Shown: positions 1 to 4,524 of the stretch, piece by piece
How positions within the stretch are numbered: the first letter of the stretch is position 1
Layout: each line of letters starts with the position of its first letter
From: Corallincola sp.
Lineage (GTDB): Bacteria; Pseudomonadota; Gammaproteobacteria; Enterobacterales; Neiellaceae
NCBI GenBank assembly: GCA_017998495.1
Contig: JAGOCY010000099.1
Span: 1-6,070, forward strand
Direction of reading: 5' to 3'
Length of the DNA stretch: 6,070 bases
Program-made: the position numbers and the translations under genes
The notes under the pieces: generated by a model
The model's input: the letters and a program-made list of their open reading frames with translations, nothing else
The model's database searches: none
What the model was told of the DNA's origin: nothing

Positions 1-1305
1 AACTTTGCCTGGGGTACGGGCAACGTTGTCATCACACCAGTTACCGCCGGCACCGTCACCAGAGCAGGGGTTGTTACGCGCGGCGAAACCAGGCATCTCA
101 TCGCCCACCTCATCCCCGTAATACATAGTGATGGGACCGGTATAGGCAGCCAGGAAGCTGTAGGCCGCCTTATGACGCAACCAGTAACCGTCCTGATCCG
201 GCTGGGCTATGTTGCCGCGCTGCAGCAGGTCGCCCAAACGCACCAGATCGTGGTTGGTCAGAAAACCGTTGGGAACGGCGTGCTGCGGATAGGCCATCTG
301 CGTGGCATAACCCGACGCCAGGTTAGTCGCCGGACGATTGCCTGTACCACTCTCTTCCACAGCCAGGGTCTGGACAATGCTGTAGCGCATCGGGAAGTCA
401 AAGTTGGAGCAGAGCCCCGGCAACTCAGTGGTGCCATAGCCCTGGGTGGCGATCTCGCCAGCGCCACGCCAGATCTCGCCGACCATATAGCCAAGCGGCT
501 TAGCCGGTTGGCCCTTGAACTGGTAGCTGACCTCGGCGGAGGCTTCTTCGACCGCCTTACGAATTTCACCCCAAGCACCAACAGGTACCTGATAGGCCTG
601 ATCCAGACGCCAGCCATCGATCTTGGCTTCGCGGATCCAGTAGGTGGCTACTTCCTTGAAGAACTCCAGATCTTGGGGATAGACAGCTTCACGACCGCTG
701 GCGCCCTGAGCGACACCTGTGGTGGAAACGGTCAGACCGCTGGGCGACGGATAGTTCTGAGCGTTATTTTTGAAATGACCAAAGACGCCATCGAGGAACA
801 CGTAGATGCCACGAGCGTGAGCTTCATCGACCAGCTCTTTGAGCTTTTCCACGCTGCCAAAGTTGGGATCAACGTTGAAATAGTTGCTGGCAAAATAGCC
901 AGTACCATCGAGACGGGTCGCCCATTGGTCCTGGCCGCTCATGGCGACACTCTCAAACACTGGGGTCATCCAGATCGCATTGACGCCGAGAGATTCAATG
1001 TAATCAAGGCTATCGATCACGCCTTGAATGTCACCGCGATGCTGACTGGGGCCATAAGCGCTGTCGTAGTCGGCGTTACTGTCACCATCAATAAAGGCTT
1101 CGACCATTACTTGATAGATACGCAGGTCGTTAGCCTTGTCCTGATACAAGTTGGCATCGCAGGCGTAGGGGGTATAGGTGTAGCCGCCACCGCCACCACC
1201 GCCGCCACCGCCGCCACCGCCATTATCACCGCCGCCGCCACCACCGCCGCAGGCGGTCAGCACGCCAGCCACGGCCAACGTAAGAAGGGTTTTCTGCCAC
1301 TGCAT
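1..1305 (-). CDS. GH13 alpha-amylase-family lipoprotein, 3' end cut by window
   Basis: This gene likely encodes a secreted, membrane-anchored glycoside hydrolase acting on alpha-1,4-glucans or maltodextrins. The start ATG (bases 1305-1303) follows an AGAGGAG ribosome site 8 bases upstream. Residues 1-19 form a lipoprotein signal: K5, a hydrophobic stretch TLLTLAVAGVL, then lipobox L16-T-A-C19. Residue +2 is Gly, which favours the outer membrane under the Lol rule. A polyglycine linker fills residues 20-41. The barrel then shows all four GH13 regions: region I FLDGVFGHF (170-178), region II DGWRLD with nucleophile D235, region III GEIW with acid/base E277, and region IV TNHD with transition-state stabiliser D353. 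The late YYGDEVGDE segment (395-403) also fits GH13. Four mature cysteines besides the anchor (C49, C299, C414, C424) could form disulfides. The frame is open for 435 codons with no stop before base 1, so the C-terminus is missing. The subfamily and exact product are unresolved; a cyclomaltodextrinase-like or MalS-like enzyme is possible. ubiT lies upstream on the same strand, 95 bases away. Confidence 0.9.
   Translation of the reverse strand, partial: MQWQKTLLTLAVAGVLTACGGGGGGGDNGGGGGGGGGGGGGYTYTPYACDANLYQDKANDLRIYQVMVEAFIDGDSNADYDSAYGPSQHRGDIQGVIDSLDYIESLGVNAIWMTPVFESVAMSGQDQWATRLDGTGYFASNYFNVDPNFGSVEKLKELVDEAHARGIYVFLDGVFGHFKNNAQNYPSPSGLTVSTTGVAQGASGREAVYPQDLEFFKEVATYWIREAKIDGWRLDQAYQVPVGAWGEIRKAVEEASAEVSYQFKGQPAKPLGYMVGEIWRGAGEIATQGYGTTELPGLCSNFDFPMRYSIVQTLAVEESGTGNRPATNLASGYATQMAYPQHAVPNGFLTNHDLVRLGDLLQRGNIAQPDQDGYWLRHKAAYSFLAAYTGPITMYYGDEVGDEMPGFAARNNPCSGDGAGGNWCDDNVARTPGKV
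1183..1248 (-). repeat. Polyglycine-coding GGY triplet repeat in the amylase gene
   Basis: Codons 20-26 are seven glycines and codons 29-41 are thirteen, separated only by Asp-Asn. Only GGC and GGT codons are used, giving a near-perfect trinucleotide repeat with recurring GGC-GGT-GGC units. The tract begins right after the lipidated cysteine C19, so it is a flexible tether between the membrane anchor and the catalytic barrel. Slippage here would change linker length in whole codons without breaking the frame. Confidence 0.9.
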
Positions 1306-1355
1306 CAAGACTACTCCTCTGGAAAACGAGACCGGGAAACGGCTCGGACTGGCGC

Positions 1356-1364
1356 ATTAGACCA
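1356..1364 (-). promoter_or_regulatory. Probable extended -10 promoter of the amylase gene
   Basis: Read on the minus strand, TGG-TCTAAT is an extended -10 element (TGn plus a hexamer matching TATAAT at 5 of 6). It would start transcription near base 1349, giving a leader of about 44 bases that carries the AGAGGAG ribosome site. No good -35 hexamer lies 16-18 bases upstream. Either the TGn motif compensates or an activator is needed. This is pattern-based only. Confidence 0.4.
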
Positions 1365-1401
1365 CAAATCGACCAGCCTGGTTTGGCCAAAAATTGTGAT
1401 C
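1360..1401. repeat. Nested inverted repeats between ubiT and the amylase gene
   Basis: The outer arms are GACCACAA (1360-1367) and TTGTGATC (1394-1401), matching at 7 of 8 with the odd pair forming G-U in RNA from the minus strand. Inside them lie ACCAG-C-CTGGT (1372-1382) and the 10-base perfect palindrome TTTGGCCAAA (1382-1391). The outer left arm overlaps the proposed amylase -10 element, and the right arm touches the ubiT stop codon. It could be operator sites or a structured end of the ubiT message. There is no following T-run on the minus strand, so a classical terminator is not supported. Confidence 0.5.
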
Positions 1402-1886
1402 TACGCACGCTTTTGGTTAAACGTTCGAACTGCGGCCCGGAGGGCCTTGAGCAGCTGCGGCAACGGCAGCGGCAGGCGCTCATGTTCCAAGCCATCCAGC
1501 GCGTTTTTGAGTGCCAGGCCAATCTCGGTATTGCCCGACAGCAGCAGCTCGCGCTGAAAGAAGAGAGTATCGGCGTCGTCAACCCGCGTCACCAAGCGCA
1601 GCAATGCGCTGCTGCGTCCTTTGAGACGGGTCACAGCACTGCCGTCATCATCGCTGACCACCAACTTGCCGTTGGCCAGACCCAACCCCAGTGTGATCTG
1701 CAGATCGCTGATCTCCAGCGCCAGCTGCTCGCCTTCCAGAAAGTCGAAGTCGCCATCCGCCAGTGGCCGGGCCAATGCCCATTGCAGCAGATGCGCCAGC
1801 GGCTGGTGACGAATGGAGGCCGGCAAGCGTTTAAACGGGCGGGCGAACAGGGCTGGTAATGATGCCGGCAGCTCAGCAGAGGTCAT
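1401..1886 (-). CDS. ubiT: UbiT, SCP2-domain accessory factor for anaerobic ubiquinone synthesis
   Basis: In E. coli, UbiT (formerly YhbT) is a lipid-binding SCP2-fold protein required with UbiU and UbiV for O2-independent ubiquinone synthesis. It is thought to hold hydrophobic quinone intermediates. The 161-residue product, against about 174 in E. coli, is almost entirely the SCP2 domain. Segments matching my recollection of E. coli UbiT are LADGDFDFLEG (42-52), NGKLVVSD (72-79), DADTLFFQR (104-112) and GNTEIGLALKNALDGLE (118-134). The N-terminal LPASIRHQPLAHLLQ region corresponds to the family's short helix before the domain. The C-terminus is shorter than in E. coli, lacking the polar tail. 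The start ATG has only a weak GGA upstream (tgGGATctctgtt). The gene is divergent from ubiU across 150 bases, the same arrangement as in E. coli, and shares its regulatory region. I could not identify a convincing -10/-35 pair for ubiT itself. Confidence 0.93.
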   Translation of the reverse strand: MTSAELPASLPALFARPFKRLPASIRHQPLAHLLQWALARPLADGDFDFLEGEQLALEISDLQITLGLGLANGKLVVSDDDGSAVTRLKGRSSALLRLVTRVDDADTLFFQRELLLSGNTEIGLALKNALDGLEHERLPLPLPQLLKALRAAVRTFNQKRA

Positions 1887-1963
1887 AACAGAGATCCAGT
1901 CAGTGCGGGAAAGGGCGCCAGTGTAAATTACCTCTTGCGTGGCATAGTCCGACCCAAATCAAA

Positions 1964-1977
1964 CTGAGGTACATCAA
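1964..1977 (+). promoter_or_regulatory. FNR-like binding site upstream of ubiU
   Basis: CTGAG-GTAC-ATCAA matches the FNR consensus TTGAT-N4-ATCAA at 8 of 10 positions and has the invariant TGA-N6-TCA core (1965-1976). Its centre lies at 1970.5, exactly 41.5 bases before the start predicted from the TAGAAT -10 box, which is the standard class II FNR activator position. E. coli ubiUV is known to be induced by FNR without oxygen, so the biology agrees. CRP shares the same core but would prefer TGTGA/TCACA arms, which are absent. The site is 78 bases upstream of the ubiT start and could also act there. Confidence 0.65.
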
Positions 1978-1979
1978 TA

Positions 1980-2000
1980 AGCCAGCGATCTGGGCTGGCT
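1980..2000. repeat. 7-bp perfect inverted repeat inside the ubiU promoter
   Basis: AGCCAGC (1980-1986) and GCTGGCT (1994-2000) are perfect inverted arms around a 7-base spacer. The repeat fills the space between the FNR-like site and the -10 box, about -32 to -12 from the predicted start site. It would lie outside the message, so an operator for a second regulator is more likely than an RNA hairpin. No regulator is recognised from its sequence. Confidence 0.5.
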
Positions 2001-2005
2001 AGAAT
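2000..2005 (+). promoter_or_regulatory. Predicted -10 element of the ubiU-ubiV promoter
   Basis: TAGAAT matches TATAAT at 5 of 6 and predicts transcription start at base 2012, 25 bases before the chosen ubiU ATG. There is no recognisable -35 hexamer at the right distance. The FNR-like site occupies that place, as expected for an activator-dependent class II promoter. Confidence 0.55.
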
Positions 2006-2025
2006 GGCCGCCTTTTGCGCCACCC

Positions 2026-2029
2026 AGGA
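2026..2029 (+). promoter_or_regulatory. Ribosome binding site fixing the ubiU start
   Basis: AGGA lies 7 bases before the ATG at 2037 and only 4 before the ATG at 2034. The 2037 start gives a protein beginning MELLCPAG, as in E. coli UbiU, and places the conserved cysteines at identical numbering. The in-frame ATG at 2004 lies before the predicted transcription start. Confidence 0.6.
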
Positions 2030-2036
2030 TTGGATG

Positions 2037-3032
2037 ATGGAACTGCTCTGCCCCGCTGGCGCCCTGCCAGCCCTCAAGGCTGCCATCGATAATGGTGCCG
2101 ATGCCGTCTATATCGGCCTTAAGGATGACACCAACGCCCGCCATTTTGCTGGCCTTAATTTCAGTGGCCCACGGTTGCGTGAAGCGGTCGACTACGCCCA
2201 TCGCGCCGGGCGCAAAGTCCATGTGGCGATCAACACCTTCGCCCAGGCTGATCATGCCGGGCGCTGGGCCCAGGCTGTGAATCTGGCGGTGGACGCTGGT
2301 GCTGACGCGCTGATCGTGGCCGATCTCGGCGTACTGGCCGATCTCCACCGCCGCTACCCGCAACAGGAAGTTCACCTGTCGGTGCAGGCCTCAGCCACCA
2401 ACGCTGCCGCCATCCGCTTTTACCATGAGCGTTTTGGCATCAAACGGGTGGTGCTGCCACGGGTGCTGGCCCTCAAGCAGGTGGCGCAGTTGGCTCAAAC
2501 CAGTCCGGTACCGCTGGAGGTCTTCGCCTTTGGCAGCCTGTGCATCATGGCCGAGGGGCGCTGCTATCTCTCTTCTTATCTCACCGGCGAATCCCCCAAC
2601 ACCGTGGGCGCCTGCTCGCCAGCGCGCTTTGTCGACTGGCGGGAACAGGATGGCGTGCTGGAGTCACGCCTCAACGGCGTGGTCATCGATCGCTTTAACC
2701 AGGGAGAGAAGGCCGGCTACCCCACCCTGTGCAAAGGCCGGTATCGGGTCGATGGCCAGCTGTTTCACACCTTCGAGGAGCCGACCAGTCTGAACACGCT
2801 AGAGCTGCTGCCCCAGCTGATGGCCATGGGTATCGCCTCAGTCAAGATCGAGGGCCGGCAACGCAGCCCCGCTTATGTGGCAACAGTCACCAAGGTGTGG
2901 CGTGATGCCATTGATCGCTGCCGTCGCGACAGTGCCAACTTTGCGCCACTGGCCAGCGAATGCGCGGCCCTTGACCATGTGGCCGAAGGCTATCAGACCA
3001 CCCTCGGTGCTTATCACCGCGCCTGGCAATAA
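2037..3032 (+). CDS. ubiU: UbiU, U32-family 4Fe-4S protein for O2-independent ubiquinone hydroxylation
   Basis: UbiU (formerly YhbU) works with UbiV as a heterodimer that hydroxylates the ubiquinone ring without oxygen. The oxygen donor in E. coli is prephenate. Although the family is labelled peptidase U32, UbiU is not thought to act as a protease. The 331-residue length equals that of E. coli UbiU as I recall it. The TIM-barrel-like N-terminal half opens with MELLCPAGALPALKAAIDNG and continues through GLKDDTNARHFAGLNF. The four cluster cysteines are C169, C176 (in FGSLCIMAEGRC), C193 (GACSPARF) and C232 (YPTLCKGR), the same numbering as in E. coli. The C-terminus carries SVKIEGRQRSPAYV and ends TTLGAYHRAWQ, both hallmark segments. 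An upstream ATG at 2004 would add 11 residues but is less likely. The gene heads an operon with ubiV and is divergent from ubiT, with an FNR-like site suggesting anaerobic induction. No defect is visible. Confidence 0.97.
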   Translation: MELLCPAGALPALKAAIDNGADAVYIGLKDDTNARHFAGLNFSGPRLREAVDYAHRAGRKVHVAINTFAQADHAGRWAQAVNLAVDAGADALIVADLGVLADLHRRYPQQEVHLSVQASATNAAAIRFYHERFGIKRVVLPRVLALKQVAQLAQTSPVPLEVFAFGSLCIMAEGRCYLSSYLTGESPNTVGACSPARFVDWREQDGVLESRLNGVVIDRFNQGEKAGYPTLCKGRYRVDGQLFHTFEEPTSLNTLELLPQLMAMGIASVKIEGRQRSPAYVATVTKVWRDAIDRCRRDSANFAPLASECAALDHVAEGYQTTLGAYHRAWQ

Positions 3033-3046
3033 GCGGAGCAACCCTC

Positions 3047-3922
3047 ATGCAACTGACTCTCGGCCCTCTGCTGTATTACTGGCCCCGGCCAACCACCCTG
3101 GCGTTTTATCAACAGCTCGCTACCAGCCCCATCGACCGGGTCTATCTGGGTGAAACCATCTGCACCAAGCGCAAGGAGCTGAGTGCCGCAGACTACCTGC
3201 AGCTGGCGGACGAACTGCAGCAGGCCGGCAAGGAGGTGGTGCTCTCCACCCTGGCCCTGATCAGCGATCGCGCTGAACTGGATCAGCTGGAGCCGCTGCT
3301 GGCCAGCGGCATGCTGATCGAGGCCAATGATCTGGGGGTGGTTCAGCGCTGCCATGAACTGGGGCGCCCCTTTGTCGCCGGGCCGGCACTCAACGTCTAT
3401 AACATCGACACCCTGCAGGTATTGCTGGAAACGGGCATGGTGCGCTGGGTGCCGCCGGTTGAACTGCCCCGCCGCCAGCTGGCGCTGCTGCTCAGTCAGG
3501 CGGAAGAGCGTGGGCTGCGCCAGCGCTTCGAGGTCGAACTGTTTGGCTGGGGCTACCTGCCACTGGCCTATTCAGCGCGTTGCTTCACTGCCCGCTCTGA
3601 AAATCGCCCTAAAGACCGCTGCGAAAAGTGCTGTATCCATTACCCAGAAGGACGGGTGGTCACCGCTCAGGATGGCACCGCTCTACTGCGGCTGAACGGC
3701 ATTCAGACTCAGTCGGCCAAGCGCAGCAATCTGCTGGCCGAAATGGACAGCTGGGGTGGCGCCATCGATGGCGTGCGGCTGTCACTGTCTGAACCCGATC
3801 TTGCCATCATCGCTGCCGCCGCCACTCACCGGCAAACCCCAGGGTCATGGCCACTGGCAGACGATGAGTGCAACGGTTATTGGCTGGGCGAAGCGGGGAT
3901 GCAACGGCTGGAGCTAGCCTGA
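3047..3922 (+). CDS. ubiV: UbiV, U32-family 4Fe-4S partner of UbiU
   Basis: UbiV (formerly YhbV) forms the heterodimer with UbiU that carries out O2-independent ring hydroxylation in ubiquinone synthesis. The 291-residue product is one residue shorter than I recall for E. coli. It opens with LGPLLYYWPRPTTLAFYQQLATS, close to the E. coli LGPVLWYWP start. Expected cluster ligands are C39 (YLGETICTKR), C179 (YSARCFTARSE), C192 and C196 (RCEKCCIHYP). C195 is an adjacent cysteine also present in E. coli. Other family segments are VVLSTLALI, IEANDLGVV, FVAGPALNVYN and LNGIQTQS. The product ends with DECNGYWLGEAG. A GGAG ribosome site (3035-3038) sits 8 bases before the ATG within the 14-base gap after ubiU, so the two genes are surely co-transcribed and probably translated in step. 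It converges on sixA with a 7-base gap and no visible terminator. Confidence 0.97.
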   Translation: MQLTLGPLLYYWPRPTTLAFYQQLATSPIDRVYLGETICTKRKELSAADYLQLADELQQAGKEVVLSTLALISDRAELDQLEPLLASGMLIEANDLGVVQRCHELGRPFVAGPALNVYNIDTLQVLLETGMVRWVPPVELPRRQLALLLSQAEERGLRQRFEVELFGWGYLPLAYSARCFTARSENRPKDRCEKCCIHYPEGRVVTAQDGTALLRLNGIQTQSAKRSNLLAEMDSWGGAIDGVRLSLSEPDLAIIAAAATHRQTPGSWPLADDECNGYWLGEAGMQRLELA

Positions 3923-3929
3923 GCCGCCG

Positions 3930-4421
3930 CTAAAAAGCAGGTGTTGGCGAGCGCAGCCCACGATAGTCGCCGCGATCGCCATCAAAGCGCACCAACGCCA
4001 AGCCTGACGTTGGGAACATTGGCGCAACTTGGCGCGGATCGAGCAGTTCGACCAGAAAGCTGACCAACGGCATATGGGCCACGATCAGCACCGCACCCAA
4101 CCGCTGCTGGTTGAGGGCGAACAGGTAATCACGCACCAGCGCCGGATCGCCATGGGGCGTGAGCTCATCCAGAGTGCTGACCTGGCGCGCCGGCAAGCGC
4201 AACTCATGGTTAACCAGATCGAAGGTCTGGCGGGCGCGCAGATAGGGGCTGACCAACGCATGGGTAGGTACCCGCTCCTGCACAGCCAGCCAGCGGGCGA
4301 TCTCGCGCGTCTCCTGCTGGCCCTCACGGGTCAACGCCCGATCCCGGTCACGGCCTGCCAGCTCTTCGGCCTGGCCATGGCGCATGATGTAGATCTGCGT
4401 TGTGGTTACTGCTTGAGTCAC
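3930..4421 (-). CDS. sixA: SixA, phosphohistidine phosphatase (histidine phosphatase superfamily)
   Basis: SixA removes phosphate from phosphohistidine. In E. coli it was first linked to the ArcB Hpt domain and later shown to act on PtsO (NPr) of the nitrogen phosphotransferase system. The 163-residue product, against 161 in E. coli, starts with a beta strand ending in the catalytic RHG motif (M13-R14-H15-G16). It then has SPYLRARQT with R62, DELTPHGDPALV (85-96) and VAHMPLVSFLVE with H116, then APMFPTSGLALV. The order and wording match E. coli SixA (SPFLRAEQT, ELTPCGD, SHLPLVGYLV, PPMFTTSAIASV). It is a small cytoplasmic single-domain enzyme. I chose the GTG at 4421-4419 because GGGAGAG lies 6 bases upstream and the length then fits. 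An ATG at 4532 is in frame but would add 37 arginine-rich residues unlike the family and overlap the protease gene. The gene is divergent from the M16 protease and convergent with ubiV. Confidence 0.9.
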   Translation of the reverse strand: MTQAVTTTQIYIMRHGQAEELAGRDRDRALTREGQQETREIARWLAVQERVPTHALVSPYLRARQTFDLVNHELRLPARQVSTLDELTPHGDPALVRDYLFALNQQRLGAVLIVAHMPLVSFLVELLDPRQVAPMFPTSGLALVRFDGDRGDYRGLRSPTPAF

Positions 4422-4427
4422 TGTGAA

Positions 4428-4434
4428 CTCTCCC
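4428..4434 (-). promoter_or_regulatory. Ribosome binding site fixing the GTG start of sixA
   Basis: GGGAGAG on the minus strand lies 6 bases before the GTG at 4421. It is the only strong ribosome site near the beginning of the conserved SixA fold, and it supports GTG over the distant in-frame ATG. Confidence 0.7.
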
Positions 4435-4449
4435 GCATGTTCGGCGCTT

Positions 4450-4458
4450 CTTATAACA
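4450..4458 (-). promoter_or_regulatory. Probable extended -10 promoter of sixA, possibly bidirectional
   Basis: Read on the minus strand, TGT-TATAAG is an extended -10 element matching TATAAT at 5 of 6. It predicts a start near 4443 and a leader of about 22 bases. The core TTATAA (4451-4456) is self-complementary, so the plus strand also reads TATAAC (4452-4457), another 5-of-6 match. That would start near 4464 toward the M16 gene. No clear -35 hexamer is seen on either strand. Confidence 0.45.
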
Positions 4459-4470
4459 GGCCCCCTGTTA
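4454..4470. repeat. Perfect 7-bp inverted repeat, candidate operator between sixA and M16 gene
   Basis: TAACAGG (4454-4460) and CCTGTTA (4464-4470) are perfect inverted arms around CCC. The left arm overlaps the proposed sixA -10 element and its plus-strand counterpart, so a protein bound here could block both directions. It could instead fold as a hairpin in RNA, but no T-run follows on either strand. The cognate regulator is unknown. Confidence 0.55.
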
Positions 4471-4473
4471 CGG

Positions 4474-4487
4474 CGACGAGATCGTCG
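4474..4487. repeat. Second short inverted repeat in the sixA-M16 intergenic region
   Basis: CGACGA (4474-4479) and TCGTCG (4482-4487) are perfect inverted arms around GA, starting 3 bases after the TAACAGG repeat ends. In a message toward the M16 gene starting near 4464, it could form a 5-bp hairpin with an AGAU loop. It may also be a second operator half. Its short length means chance cannot be excluded. Confidence 0.4.
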
Positions 4488-4524
4488 TCTAGTATCTGTG
4501 AACCTGTCCCGATAGATCCAACGC

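Noticed and set aside
1395..1399. TGTGA half-site for CRP upstream of the amylase gene
   Set aside because: No matching TCACA half lies 6 bases away on either side, so a CRP site is not supported.
172..1557. Long open frame on the plus strand, 461 codons
   Set aside because: It lies antisense to the GH13 gene and the end of ubiT. Its composition mirrors them, with the polyglycine tract read as Ala/Thr-rich sequence. It matches no family, while the minus-strand reading carries all GH13 motifs.
1383..1859. Plus-strand open frame opposite ubiT
   Set aside because: The Gln-rich, low-complexity product is the antisense of ubiT. The minus-strand reading has clear SCP2/UbiT motifs.
1980..2020. Possible intrinsic terminator formed by AGCCAGC/GCTGGCT
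   Set aside because: No T-run follows the second arm on either strand, and the predicted transcription start is downstream of it.
2004..2036. Upstream ATG for ubiU at 2004
   Set aside because: It overlaps the predicted -10 box and lies before the predicted transcription start. It would add 11 residues absent from E. coli UbiU.
3014..3355. Minus-strand open frame within the ubiU-ubiV junction
   Set aside because: It crosses two well-supported genes on the opposite strand and resembles no family. It is a by-product of GC-rich codon use.
4421..4503. CTGTGAAC repeated at 4421-4428 and 4496-4503
   Set aside because: It is an 8-base direct repeat, one copy of which includes the first base of the sixA start codon. 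Short repeats like this occur by chance, and the sequence fits no known site.
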